Shown: positions 8,760 through 17,702 of the stretch, one piece after another
Numbering within the stretch: position 1 is the first letter of the stretch
Layout: every line of letters starts with the position of its first letter
Assembly: GCA_963753245.1 (NCBI GenBank)
Contig: CAVWBK010000005.1
Location: 248,001-312,000, forward strand
Source of the DNA: VRUE01 sp963753245
GTDB taxonomy: Bacteria > Actinomycetota > Thermoleophilia > Solirubrobacterales > 70-9
Direction: 5' to 3'
DNA length: 64,000 nt
Program-made: the position numbers and the translations under genes
The notes under the pieces: model-generated
Seen by the model: the letters and a program-made list of their open reading frames with translations, nothing else
The model's database searches: none
Told to the model about the DNA's origin: nothing

Positions 8760-10295
8760 TTGGCCGCGCTGCCCGTCCCCTCGGTCGCCCTGGTCATCCT
8801 CGACGGCTGGGGTCTCGCCGAGCCCGGGCCCGGCAACGCGATCTCCCTCGCCGAGACTCCGGTCTTCGATCGCCTCTGGGAGACCTATCCGCACACCCAG
8901 CTCTCCGCCCAGGGTCGCGACGTCGGCCTGCCCGAAGGGCAGATGGGCAACTCGGAGGTCGGCCACCTCAACCTCGGCGCGGGGGCGATCGTCAAGCAGG
9001 ACCTGGCCAGGATCGATGAGGCGATCGCCGACGGCAGCTTCTTTGAGAACGCGGCGCTGGGCGCTGCCTGCGAGCGTGCCCGGCGCAGTCCGCGCGGGCG
9101 CTTGCACCTCTTCGGCCTGGTCTCCGACGGCGGCGTGCACTCGGGCTGGGAGCACATCGAGGCGATGATCGAGCTCGCCTCCCAGGAGGGGGTGCCCGAT
9201 GTCGTCTTTCACGCCTTCACCGACGGCCGCGACACGCTGCCCCACGGCGGGCGTGCCTACCTCGCCGAGCTCGAGCGCTGGCTGCATCGCGCGGGCCGGG
9301 TGGGCACCGTCGGCGGGCGTTTCTACGCGATGGACCGCGACACCCGTTGGGAGCGGGTCAAGCTCGCCTACGACGCGATCGTGCACGCCCGCGGTCAGCA
9401 GGCCGCCAGCTCGGCCGCGGCGCTCGAGGCCTCCTATGAGCAGGGCGAGACCGATGAGTTCGTCAAGCCGACCGTGATCGGCGACTACGACGGCGTCAGT
9501 GCCGGCGATGTCGGGATCTTCGTCAACTTCCGACCCGACCGCGCCCGCGAGATGACGCTGGCCCTCGCCGAGCCCAACTTCGATCAATTCTCGCGCGCCG
9601 GAGGGCCGATTCTGGAGCTGACGACGATGACCGAGTACCGCAAGGGCTGGCCCTATCCGGTCGCCTTCCCCGAGCAGCGCCCGGCGACGACTCTGGCCGA
9701 GGTGATCTCGGAGGCCGGCGCTCACCAGCTCCACGTCGCCGAGACCGAGAAGTACGCTCACGTCACCTACTTTTTCAACGGCGGTCGTGAGCAGGAGTGG
9801 GCCGGGGAGGAGCGCAGCCTGGTGCCCTCCCCGCGCGAGGTCGCAACCTATGACCAAAAGCCCGAGATGAGCGCTCGCGCGGCCGCCGAGGCCTTCAGCA
9901 GCGCCTGGTCGCGGGGCGGGTATCGCTTCGGGGTGATCAACTTCGCCAACCCCGACATGGTCGGCCACACCGGCGTGATCCCGGCTGCGGTCGCCGCCGT
10001 GGAGGAGGTCGACAGCTGCCTCAGCGAGGTCCTCGACGCGGTCCTCGGCGGCGGCGGCGCCTGCATCCTGACCGCCGACCACGGTAACTGCGATCACATG
10101 CTCGAGCCCGACGGCTCGCCCAACACCGCGCACTCGCTGAACCCGGTGCCGCTGATTCTCACGGTTGAGGGGGCCGAGCTTGCCGATCGCGGGATCCTCG
10201 CCGATGTCGCACCGACGGTCCTCGAGTTGCTCGCGATCCCCAAGCCCGAGGCGATGACCGGCCGCTCGCTGCTGGTCGGACCGCTCGCCGGTTAG
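8760..10295 (+). CDS. gpmI: 2,3-bisphosphoglycerate-independent phosphoglycerate mutase
   Basis: Interconverts 3- and 2-phosphoglycerate through a metal-dependent phosphoserine intermediate. The start is TTG 8760, five bases after the tpiA stop, giving MAALPVPSVALVILDGWG. The 511 residues contain the catalytic Ser at about 65 in MGNSEVGHLN, HAFTDGRDT, and the second metal site NFANPDMVGHTG followed by LTADHGNCD. All of these are normal for the alkaline-phosphatase-like family. secG, which often sits near tpi in Gram-positive genomes, is instead at 51.0-51.2 kb. Confidence 0.97.
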   Translation: MAALPVPSVALVILDGWGLAEPGPGNAISLAETPVFDRLWETYPHTQLSAQGRDVGLPEGQMGNSEVGHLNLGAGAIVKQDLARIDEAIADGSFFENAALGAACERARRSPRGRLHLFGLVSDGGVHSGWEHIEAMIELASQEGVPDVVFHAFTDGRDTLPHGGRAYLAELERWLHRAGRVGTVGGRFYAMDRDTRWERVKLAYDAIVHARGQQAASSAAALEASYEQGETDEFVKPTVIGDYDGVSAGDVGIFVNFRPDRAREMTLALAEPNFDQFSRAGGPILELTTMTEYRKGWPYPVAFPEQRPATTLAEVISEAGAHQLHVAETEKYAHVTYFFNGGREQEWAGEERSLVPSPREVATYDQKPEMSARAAAEAFSSAWSRGGYRFGVINFANPDMVGHTGVIPAAVAAVEEVDSCLSEVLDAVLGGGGACILTADHGNCDHMLEPDGSPNTAHSLNPVPLILTVEGAELADRGILADVAPTVLELLAIPKPEAMTGRSLLVGPLAG

Positions 10296-10351
10296 CCCCA
10301 ACCCGAGCGGCGCAACTCACGAGGCAGCAGATCAGGCAGGAGCGCGACAGA

Positions 10352-11551
10352 CTGAGCTTCGAGATCCAGGCGCGCGATGGAGCCGCGCGGGCGGGCGTCC
10401 TGCACACCGCCCACGGGGCGGTGCACACACCCGCCTTCATCCCGCTGGCGACCAAGGGAACCGTGCGCGGCCTGGACTCAGCAGAGGTCGCCGCGCTCGG
10501 CTTTGAGCTGATCCTCGGCAACACCTACCACCTGTTCGTCTCACCGGGTCCGGAGCGGATCGCGCGGGCGGGCGGGCTGCACGGGTTCATGGGCTGGGAG
10601 GGGGCGCTGATCACCGACTCGGGTGGCTTTCAGGTCTTCTCGCTTGCCCACGGCGGGGTCGCCGCCGAGGTCAAGGGATCGGGCCGCCGCGGTGGCGAGC
10701 ACGGCTCGGTGCTCGCGATCGACGAGCAGGGGGTGCGATTTCGCTCCTATCGCGACGGCGCTGAGCTCTTCATCTCACCGGAGGTCTCGATGGCGGTGCA
10801 GGCCAAATTGGGTAGCGATATCGCGCTCGTCTTCGACGAGTGCACGCCCTATCACGCCGATCGCGACTACACCGCCCGCTCGATGCAGCGCACCCACCGC
10901 TGGCTCGAGCGCTGCCTTGATTGGCACCGCCGCGAGGGCCCACCGCGCCAGGCCGTGTTCGCGATTGTGCAGGGCGGCGTGCACGAGGACCTGCGGCGTG
11001 AATCGGCCCAGGTGATCTCCGCTGCGCAGGTCGACGGGATCGCGATCGGCGGCACCCTGGGCCGCGATAAGGCAGAGATGGCCGAGATCCTGGCATTCAC
11101 CGCGCCGCTCCTGCCCGAGCGAGCACCCAAGCACCTGCTCGGAATCGGTGAGGTCGATGACCTTTTGGGCGGGATCGGCCTCGGTCTCGACATCTTTGAT
11201 TGCGCCGTGCCGACCAGGCTGGCCCGCCACGGCGGGGCCCTGGTTCCGGATCCCGAGCATCGCTTCCGCGCCGATTTGCGCAAGGCCGGCTGGGAGGGCG
11301 ACCGCGAGCCGCTGGTCGCGGGCTGTCCCTGCCCGGCCTGTCACAACCACGACCGCGACTACATCAGCTACCTCTCCCGGGCCGAGGAGCTGAGCGGTGT
11401 GCGGCTCCTGTGTCTGCACAACCTCACCTACATGCAGGCGCTCTTGGCCGGCGCCCGTAGGGCGATTCTCGCCGGCGGATTCGGCCAGTACAGGGCCGCG
11501 ATTTTGGCCGGCGCCTCGCCCTTTTCCCTAGGCCACCGCGTTGACACCTAG
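10352..11551 (+). CDS. tgt: Queuine tRNA-ribosyltransferase (probable CTG start)
   Basis: Exchanges guanine-34 for the queuosine precursor in GUN anticodons. The frame has no ATG, GTG or TTG upstream of GTG 10421, which would cut off the conserved N-terminus. CTG 10352 gives LSFEIQARDGAARAGVLHT, matching the family start, and has an AGGAG at 10338-10342 nine bases upstream. The body contains LGNTYHL, the nucleophile region ALITDSGGFQVFS, DECTPY, IAIGGTLG and the zinc site CPCPACHNH. An insertion before IDEQGVRFRSY is typical of actinobacterial enzymes. Length is 399 residues from CTG. The start codon is an inference. Confidence 0.92.
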   Translation: MSFEIQARDGAARAGVLHTAHGAVHTPAFIPLATKGTVRGLDSAEVAALGFELILGNTYHLFVSPGPERIARAGGLHGFMGWEGALITDSGGFQVFSLAHGGVAAEVKGSGRRGGEHGSVLAIDEQGVRFRSYRDGAELFISPEVSMAVQAKLGSDIALVFDECTPYHADRDYTARSMQRTHRWLERCLDWHRREGPPRQAVFAIVQGGVHEDLRRESAQVISAAQVDGIAIGGTLGRDKAEMAEILAFTAPLLPERAPKHLLGIGEVDDLLGGIGLGLDIFDCAVPTRLARHGGALVPDPEHRFRADLRKAGWEGDREPLVAGCPCPACHNHDRDYISYLSRAEELSGVRLLCLHNLTYMQALLAGARRAILAGGFGQYRAAILAGASPFSLGHRVDT

Positions 11552-11732
11552 GGGTTTGGGCTGGGGATCGTAAGGACTGGGAGCTCGAGGACTGGGAGCG
11601 ATCGCAAACCCCCGCTGCGGATTGCAGCTCTCGCCGGGCCAGAACCCCAAATCCCAGCCCGGTCCACAACCGCGACCTGACCTAGAGCTCCGCGCTAAAC
11701 GGCAGCCTCGGCAGCGGCTGAGGTGGGGGGGC

Positions 11733-12953
11733 TCATTCGGTGTTGTTTTTGACCAGGTTTTCGAACTTGCCGATGACCTTGTTGATCGTCTTGCCGGCCA
11801 CTTCGGTGGCGTGGATACCGTTCGCCTTGTCGGTTGTCAGGATCACCCCGGCGGCGACCGCCGCGGCGACGGCGACCAGGGCCAGGAGGGCCAGAACCCA
11901 GCGCATGAAGGTCGAGAAGACCCCGCGCTTCCTGCGGGCGGGCGCCGGCGCGGGGCGCGGCACCCCGGTTTGGGGTGCCCGCGGAGCCGGGCGGCGGGTC
12001 TGCGACGGGGCCTGGCGGAACTCGGTCCTGGCGGTCTGATCGAGGCGGCGGGTCGCGGTCTCTGAGCCGATCACCGAGGTCGGCGTGGCGCCGGCCGAGT
12101 CGGGCAGGGTCACGTCTTCGCCCTGCAGTCCGCGATGCAGGCCCGAGGCGAGTTCCTCGGCGCTTGCATAGCGCCGGGCCGGGTCCCCCTCCAGGGCGCG
12201 CAGGACCGCGGCGCCCAGCGACTCGGGCACCTCGGAGTTGTAGGTGGAGGGTGGCAGCGGTCGCTCACTTTGCTGGCGGACCGCGAGCTCGGCCAGCGTC
12301 GTGCCCTCATAGGGAAGCCGGCCGGTGAGGAATTGGTAGAGGACTACCCCAAGCGCGTAGACATCGGTGGCGGGCGTCGCCTCCTCGCCGCGCACCTGCT
12401 CGGGCGCGAGGTAGGCCGCCGTCCCCACAACCGAGCCGACCTGGGTGATCCGGGTCTGCTCAAGCGCCCGGGCGATGCCGAAGTCGGTCAGTTTGACGGT
12501 CATCTCACCACCCCCGACGGGGCCGCCGAAGATCATCAGGTTGCCGGGCTTGACATCACGGTGGATGATCCCCCGGCGGTGGGCGTAGTCGAGGCCTGCA
12601 CAGGCCTGAGCGCCCGCCTCGGCCGCGGTCTGGGGCCCGATTGGCCCCTGGCGCTGCAGCACCTGGGCGCCGGAGCGGCCCTCGACGTACTCCATCACGA
12701 TGAAGTGGCGACTCTCATCGACCCCGGTGTCATAGACCTGGACAATGTTGGGGTGGATAAGTTTGGCCACGGCGAGCGCCTCGCGGCGGAACCGTTCAAC
12801 GAAACGCTCGTCGTCGGAGAGGTGCTCGGCGAGCACCTTGACCGCGACGGTGCGCTCCAAGACCAGGTCTTTCGCCTTGTACACGTTCGACATCCCGCCT
12901 GAACCGAGTCGCTCACCGAGCTCGTAGCGCCCCGAGAGGGTTCCGGCAGCCAT
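11733..12953 (-). CDS. Membrane-anchored Ser/Thr protein kinase (PknB-like, no PASTA domain)
   Basis: Eukaryotic-type kinase, 406 residues. The catalytic domain (about 1-275) has the glycine loop LGSGGMSNVY, Lys39 in VAVKV, HRDVKPGN with Asp133, and DFG Asp157, so it should be active. A Pro/Arg-rich linker leads to one membrane helix (WVLALLALVAVAAAVAAGVIL near 355-377) and a short extracytoplasmic tail of about 30 residues. Many PknB relatives carry PASTA repeats outside; this one has none. Its ATG overlaps the stop of the upstream lipoprotein gene by one base, so the two share a transcript and perhaps a function. Confidence 0.93.
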   Translation of the reverse strand: MAAGTLSGRYELGERLGSGGMSNVYKAKDLVLERTVAVKVLAEHLSDDERFVERFRREALAVAKLIHPNIVQVYDTGVDESRHFIVMEYVEGRSGAQVLQRQGPIGPQTAAEAGAQACAGLDYAHRRGIIHRDVKPGNLMIFGGPVGGGEMTVKLTDFGIARALEQTRITQVGSVVGTAAYLAPEQVRGEEATPATDVYALGVVLYQFLTGRLPYEGTTLAELAVRQQSERPLPPSTYNSEVPESLGAAVLRALEGDPARRYASAEELASGLHRGLQGEDVTLPDSAGATPTSVIGSETATRRLDQTARTEFRQAPSQTRRPAPRAPQTGVPRPAPAPARRKRGVFSTFMRWVLALLALVAVAAAVAAGVILTTDKANGIHATEVAGKTINKVIGKFENLVKNNTE

Positions 12954-13522
12954 CAGTTTCCTCCCGCCGCTGCGCTGCCCGGTCCGATGCCGCCCGAGGG
13001 GGGCGGGGGCTGGGCGCCTTCGCCGGCTTCTTCCTGTCCTTTTGCTTCGCCTTTGGGCGTTGTCGTGGGGGGCGTTTCTTCAGCCGGTTCGGGCGCTTCG
13101 GTTTCTTCGGCTCCCGCGGGTGCGGGCGCTTCCTTCTTCGGCTTCTTTTCCTTGGCGGACCTGCCCGGGGTCGTTTCGGTGGTGCTCGGCAAGCTTTCTT
13201 CCGTGGTTTCTTCGGTCGTTTCTTCGGTGCAGGTGAGGACCACTTCGCTCAGTCTTTCGGCCCCCTTGGTCAGCGCTTCCTTTAGCTTCGGATCGATCCC
13301 CTGCAGGTCCCCGATTTGGGTGCTCACCCGCTGTGCTTCGTCTTGAGCGGAGATGCATTCCCCTTCGCCGGCGAGTTCGCGGACCGAGCGTAGGTTTTCG
13401 TTGATCTGCGCCGCCGTCGTCCCCGGCAGGAGCTTTGCGGTTGAGCTTCCGCAGGAGGCGAGTGCGAGCGCCGCGGCGAGGCCGAGGGCGAGGGCGAGCA
13501 CCGGTGCGGCAATGCGGGGCAT
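12953..13522 (-). CDS. Putative lipoprotein with Thr/Glu/Pro-rich tail
   Basis: I do not recognise a named family. The 189-residue protein has a lipoprotein signal with lipobox LASC near residue 21-24 (LALGLAAALALASCGSS). A short helical domain of about 80 residues follows, with two further Cys (GECIS and LTCTE). The last 90 residues are a low-complexity Thr/Glu/Pro/Ala tail (TEETTEE, EAPEPAEETPPTTT) that probably spans the wall. It immediately precedes the Ser/Thr kinase with a TGATG junction, which suggests a surface partner or sensor for that kinase. That role is inference. Confidence 0.75.
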   Translation of the reverse strand: MPRIAAPVLALALGLAAALALASCGSSTAKLLPGTTAAQINENLRSVRELAGEGECISAQDEAQRVSTQIGDLQGIDPKLKEALTKGAERLSEVVLTCTEETTEETTEESLPSTTETTPGRSAKEKKPKKEAPAPAGAEETEAPEPAEETPPTTTPKGEAKGQEEAGEGAQPPPPSGGIGPGSAAAGGN

Positions 13523-13574
13523 GGGGCGAGTCTAGAGAACCACTCTCAAGGCAGAATGTGCCTGCATTTGACGG

Positions 13575-14318
13575 TCACTGACCGACGTAGAGACGATCCG
13601 CGAGGCGCTGCGGGAGGCCGGCCTCGGTGATCGCCCCGGCGGCGCGCTCGATGTCATAGGGAAGGCGATGAAAGAGCGCGCTTGGCGCCGCGGTGTCGAG
13701 CTCCAGCCAGGCCGCCCGCGGATCGCCGTCGCGAGGCTGGCCGACACTGCCGGGATTGATCAGCCAGCGCGCCTCGGGGTCGAGCACAAGCCGCGCGCCC
13801 GCCGCGCTCTGCCCACCGGCCGTTTCCGCCGCCGAGCCGCCGGCGGGCAGCGAGAAGAAGAGCGAGACGTGGGAATGGCCAATCAGCGCGACCGGCTCGG
13901 ATTGGACCTCCATGCAGGCGTGGGCCTGCTCGATTGAGAGGACGTACTCCCAGATAGGGTCGCGCGGCGAGGCGTGGAAGAGCCCAATCCCGGCGCGCAG
14001 CCCGGTCGGCTCCAGCTCGCGCAAGAAGTCGAGGCTAGGTTCGGAGATCTTCTCGCGGGTCCAGCGGACCGCCTCGGCTGCGGCCTCAGAGAAGGCGGCG
14101 ATATCGAGCGCGCCGAGCACCGCGAGGTCGTGGTTGCCGACCAGGCAAATCGCGCAGCGCTCGCGGATGAGATCGGTGCAGGCGTCGGGGTCCGCGCCGT
14201 AGCCGACGACGTCGCCGAGGCACCAGATCTCCTCGATCTCGTGCTGGTCGATGTCTGCGAGGACGGCCTGCAGGGCGGGCAGGTTGGAGTGGATGTCGGT
14301 GATCACGGCGACCGCCAC
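13575..14318 (-). CDS. Metallophosphoesterase (YfcE/diadenosine-polyphosphatase-like)
   Basis: Calcineurin-type phosphoesterase, 247 residues. Metal-binding blocks are in canonical order: VITDIHSNLPAL (DxH), CLGDVVGYG (GD), VGNHDLA (GNHD), and later LIGHSHVSLFF (GHxH). The short single-domain layout and INPGSVGQPRDGDPRAAWL match bacterial phosphodiesterases that often act on nucleotides. The substrate is not determinable. It is divergent from argS, with starts 47 bases apart. Confidence 0.9.
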   Translation of the reverse strand: MAVAVITDIHSNLPALQAVLADIDQHEIEEIWCLGDVVGYGADPDACTDLIRERCAICLVGNHDLAVLGALDIAAFSEAAAEAVRWTREKISEPSLDFLRELEPTGLRAGIGLFHASPRDPIWEYVLSIEQAHACMEVQSEPVALIGHSHVSLFFSLPAGGSAAETAGGQSAAGARLVLDPEARWLINPGSVGQPRDGDPRAAWLELDTAAPSALFHRLPYDIERAAGAITEAGLPQRLADRLYVGQ

Positions 14319-14365
14319 GGCGGCTCAGCGTACCTTGAGCCCTCTCTCCTCCATACGATGATGCG

Positions 14366-16018
14366 ATGGCGGGTGATCCCAGTTGCGACTCGGTCGCCGA
14401 GCTACGCGCAGCGCTCAGTCGCGCGGCTCGCGCGTTGCGTGCGGGCGAGCCGGGCGGACCCGAGCCCTCACTTGACCGTCCGCCCAAGCCAGAGCTCGGC
14501 GACTACAGCTCCAATGCGGCGATGCTGCTCGCCGCGCCGCTGGGTGAAAACCCGCGCGAGGTCGCCGAACGAGTGGGCGCCGAGCTCGAGCGCGACCCGG
14601 GCAGCGGGGCCGGCATCGCGCGGATCGAGGTCGCCGGCCCGGGTTTCGTCAACGTCTTTCTCGCCGACTCCTGGTATCGGCGCGCGATGGCTGGTCTGGC
14701 AGCCCGCGGTGAGAGCCTCGGGCCGGCCCCCAGCGCCTCGCCGGAAAAAATCCTGGTCGAGTTTGTGTCCGCCAACCCGACCGGTCCGCTGCATGTCGGG
14801 GGCGGTCGCCACGCCGCCTACGGCGATGCCTTGGTGCGCCTCCTGAAGGCGGTCGGCCACGATGTCGGCAGTGAGTTCTACGTCAACGACGCGGGCGGCC
14901 AGATCGAGCGCTTCGCGCTTTCGATCGCAGCTCGAATGGGCGGCGCTGAGCCACCCGAGGACGGTTATAGCGGTGAGTATGTGGCCGAGCTCGCCGCGCG
15001 GATCCGCGCCGAGGGGATCGATGCGGCCGATAGCGCGGAGATCGGCAATCGCGGGGTCGAGCTCGTGCTCGAGATGGTGCGCGGCACGCTCGATCGTTTC
15101 GGCGTGCACTTCGACACCTGGTTCTCTGAGCGTGATCTCTACGCCCGGGGTGAGGTCGAGGAGGCGCTCGCCCGTCTCGCGGCGGGTGGCCACTCCTACC
15201 GAAGCGATGGAGCACTGTGGCTGCGCACCACCGAGTTCGGCGATGACAAGGACCGGGTCCTGATCCGCGCCAACGGAGAACCCACCTATCTCGCCGCCGA
15301 CGTCGCCTATCACTGGGACAAGCTCGGGCGCGGCTTTGGCCGCCTGATCGACGTGCTCGGCGCCGATCACCATGGCTATGCCCCGCGCCTGCGGGCGGCG
15401 ATCGCCGGGCTCGGCGCCGACCCCGAGTGCTTTGAGTCGCTGATCATGCGCCTTGTGCACGTTGTCGAAGGCGGCGAGCGCGCCCAGATGTCCAAGCGCA
15501 GCGGCGACTTCGTCTCCCTTGATGAGCTGCTCGATGACATCGGTGTCGATGCAACCCGCTGGTTCATGCTCTGGCGCAGTCACGACACAACCGTCGACCT
15601 CGACCTCGACCTCGCCCGGCGCGAGTCCAGCGATAACCCGGTCTACTACGTTCAGTACGCCCACGCCCGGATCGCCAGCATCCTGCGCAAAGTGGGCGCC
15701 GGCGCCGAGGTCGTGCAGGCCGCCGGTGCCGAGACCCCAAATACCCCGCTGCAGCCCTCAGAGAAGGCGCTGATCAAACGCCTGCTCGAGTTCCCCGAAG
15801 AGGTCTCGGTCGCCGCCGCGCGCCGCGCACCGCACCGGATCTGCGCCTACTCAACCGCGGTCGCCGCCGACTTTCACGCCTTCTATCGCGACTGCCAGGT
15901 GCTGGGCGCGGAGGGCGAGGGGGTCGAGAGCGCACGTCTGGCGCTCTGCCTACTGACCAAACGAACGATCGCCGGAGCCCTCGGGCTGCTCGGAATCTCG
16001 GCTCCGGAGCGAATGTGA
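14366..16018 (+). CDS. argS: Arginyl-tRNA synthetase
   Basis: Charges tRNA-Arg. The 550-residue protein begins with the Arg-tRNA synthetase N-terminal domain (PELGDYSSNAAM) and has the class I HIGH equivalent HVGG at about residues 143-146 within NPTGPLHVGGGR. The KMSKS-like loop is AQMSKRSGDFVSL, and the anticodon-binding domain (YVQYAHARIASI) ends in the usual GISAPERM. It ends inside the start of the next gene (GTG 16015 overlapping the TGA), so the two are coupled. Confidence 0.97.
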   Translation: MAGDPSCDSVAELRAALSRAARALRAGEPGGPEPSLDRPPKPELGDYSSNAAMLLAAPLGENPREVAERVGAELERDPGSGAGIARIEVAGPGFVNVFLADSWYRRAMAGLAARGESLGPAPSASPEKILVEFVSANPTGPLHVGGGRHAAYGDALVRLLKAVGHDVGSEFYVNDAGGQIERFALSIAARMGGAEPPEDGYSGEYVAELAARIRAEGIDAADSAEIGNRGVELVLEMVRGTLDRFGVHFDTWFSERDLYARGEVEEALARLAAGGHSYRSDGALWLRTTEFGDDKDRVLIRANGEPTYLAADVAYHWDKLGRGFGRLIDVLGADHHGYAPRLRAAIAGLGADPECFESLIMRLVHVVEGGERAQMSKRSGDFVSLDELLDDIGVDATRWFMLWRSHDTTVDLDLDLARRESSDNPVYYVQYAHARIASILRKVGAGAEVVQAAGAETPNTPLQPSEKALIKRLLEFPEEVSVAAARRAPHRICAYSTAVAADFHAFYRDCQVLGAEGEGVESARLALCLLTKRTIAGALGLLGISAPERM

Positions 16019-16689
16019 ACACGATCGCCGAAATCGCTGCCCGTCCTCGCGCTGAGCTGCGCGCCGGACGGCTGCGCCGTCGCGATCTCGAAGCCTTCGG
16101 CCAGATTCTCACCCTGCACGGGGCCGGGGTGCTGTTGGTCAGTGGCGCCGGTGACGGCCCGCTGGCGCTCTCGGTTGGATTGGCCAGCGCCGCCGCCGCG
16201 CGCGGCACCCGCACGGCCCTGCTTGAGTGCGACCTCGCCAGCCCCGCTCTGGCTGAGGCGCTCGGGCTGCGCACGGCACCGGGGTTGCGCGAGTACCTAA
16301 GCGAGGAGGCTGAGGCGGGGGAGATCCTGCAGCCGCTCGTGCTTGCCGGGCCCGCCTCGGCCGCGGCCAGCGGACCACTGGTCTGCATCGTCGCGGGCGG
16401 CGGCGGTGCCGACTCCGCGGCGCCGATCGACGCGCCCGGCCTCGGGCATGCGCTCTCCAAACTCCGCCACGCCTACCAGCTCGTCGTCGTCTTTGGGCCG
16501 CCACTCGGCGATCGATCCGGGGCCCTGCGGGAGGCCGCGACGGGCTCAGACGTGGTGATCGCCTGCGTTGGTCCAGCACTTGCCTCTGGGCGCGCCGGGC
16601 GAAAGTTGGGCAAGGCTCTCAGCCGGCTCGGGGCGCCGAGCGTCGGGCTCGTCGTCTACGGAGGCGCAAACAGGGCTCAGAGGTCATAG
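16015..16689 (+). CDS. ParA/CpsD-like protein with a degenerate P-loop
   Basis: The 224-residue protein starts at GTG 16015, overlapping the argS stop. The fold looks like the MinD/ParA or CpsD ATPase group: GVLLVSGAGDGPLALSVGLA sits where Walker A belongs, then TRTALLECDLASPALAEALGL (the A' strand), and YQLVVVFGPPLGD. The Walker A Lys and Ser/Thr are replaced (GDGP instead of GKT/S), so ATP hydrolysis is doubtful. Its 3' end overlaps the convergent ccmH by 13 bases. Function unknown; a scaffold or regulator is possible. Confidence 0.7.
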   Translation: MNTIAEIAARPRAELRAGRLRRRDLEAFGQILTLHGAGVLLVSGAGDGPLALSVGLASAAAARGTRTALLECDLASPALAEALGLRTAPGLREYLSEEAEAGEILQPLVLAGPASAAASGPLVCIVAGGGGADSAAPIDAPGLGHALSKLRHAYQLVVVFGPPLGDRSGALREAATGSDVVIACVGPALASGRAGRKLGKALSRLGAPSVGLVVYGGANRAQRS

Positions 16690-17168
16690 CGGGCGATGTC
16701 AGCGTCGAGGCGCTCGGCGTCCTCGCCCCCGAGCGGCCTCGGCGGGTCGCGCCCCTCCCCATCGCCGTTTCCCCGGCCCCGCCAGCGCCAGACGCCGGCG
16801 GCCAGCGCCAGCACGGCCAGAATGAAGGCGACCACCGGGACGACATAGGCGGAGAGATCAAAGCCTGAGCTTTCCGGCAGGGCCAAAACCCCCGGCCCGT
16901 ACTCGGCGACCAGCGCGTTCTTGACCTCGTCCTTGCTCTTGCCCTCGGCGATCAGGTGGGCCACGAAGACTTTCTCGCGTCGCGCCTGGGGCGATTCGGC
17001 GAGCTCGAGCAGCTCCCCGCAGATCGGGCACATCACTTCGTCTTCGATGTCAGCGATGGTCACCTTGGGGGTGGGCGCCCTCGCGCTCGCCGCCGCGCCC
17101 AGCACCGGCGCGGCGGTGACCGCCAGCCCGGTGAGGCCAAGCGCGGCGAGCAGCGCAACGCGGCTCAT
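16677..17168 (-). CDS. ccmH: CcmH/CycL-type cytochrome c maturation protein
   Basis: Part of System I cytochrome c maturation, where CcmH helps reduce the apocytochrome CxxC before heme attachment. The 163-residue protein has a signal segment, the redox motif VMCPICGELLELAESPQA near residue 45 (variant of RCxxC), the following helix VAHLIAEGKSKDEVKNALVAEYG, and a single C-terminal membrane helix (VVPVVAFILAVLALAAGVW). Its ATG overlaps the stop of the thioredoxin-like gene upstream. The remaining maturation genes ccmE and ccmF are 31 kb away. Confidence 0.92.
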   Translation of the reverse strand: MSRVALLAALGLTGLAVTAAPVLGAAASARAPTPKVTIADIEDEVMCPICGELLELAESPQARREKVFVAHLIAEGKSKDEVKNALVAEYGPGVLALPESSGFDLSAYVVPVVAFILAVLALAAGVWRWRGRGNGDGEGRDPPRPLGGEDAERLDADIARYDL

Positions 17169-17686
17169 GAGTTGGCTTCGATCAGGGGCAGGAACTGTTC
17201 GCGCAGGATGCTCGCATCTACAGGCTCGCGCCAGATCAGCTTCAGCCGCCCTTTCGGGTCGACAAGAAAGTTCTCGGGCACGCCGGTCGCGCCGAAGGCT
17301 TCGCTGCGTTCGGCACCGACCGAGCGCAATTGCGGATAGTGAGTGTGGAATTCGCGCACGAAGGCGAGCGCGTCATTGCTGTTGTCCTGGACGTTGATGC
17401 CGAGGACAACGACGTGGTGGCGGCGCTGGCTCTTCCAGAATTCATCGAGCACCGGCGCCTCCTGGCGACAGGGTCCGCACCAGGATGCCCAGAGGTTGAC
17501 CAGCACCCAGTTGCCTCGATAGTCGGCGATATCGCGTTCGCCGCTACCACCGAGCACCGGCAACTCGCGGTCGGGAACCCGTTCGCCGACGGCGATCTTG
17601 GTCGTGCCCTTGCTGAGCAGGCCGTAGCCGAGCAGACCAATTACGGCGCAGACGGCGAGGACGGCAATCGGAGAGCGAGTGCGCAC
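17165..17686 (-). CDS. TlpA/ResA-like membrane-anchored thioredoxin
   Basis: Thiol-disulfide oxidoreductase of 173 residues. An N-terminal uncleaved anchor (IAVLAVCAVIGLLGYGLLS) precedes a redoxin domain with active site WASWCGPCRQE and C-terminal GVPENFLVDPKGRL, the cis-Pro region. It probably acts outside the membrane. Its four-base overlap with ccmH suggests it keeps CcmH or apocytochrome thiols reduced, in the role of CcmG or ResA. Confidence 0.92.
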   Translation of the reverse strand: MRTRSPIAVLAVCAVIGLLGYGLLSKGTTKIAVGERVPDRELPVLGGSGERDIADYRGNWVLVNLWASWCGPCRQEAPVLDEFWKSQRRHHVVVLGINVQDNSNDALAFVREFHTHYPQLRSVGAERSEAFGATGVPENFLVDPKGRLKLIWREPVDASILREQFLPLIEANS

Positions 17687-17702
17687 GGGTCGGGAAGGTT
17701 AG

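Noticed and set aside
8667..10301. 544-codon minus-strand frame opposite gpmI
   Set aside because: Pure antisense of gpmI. Length reflects codon bias, and composition is unlike a real protein.
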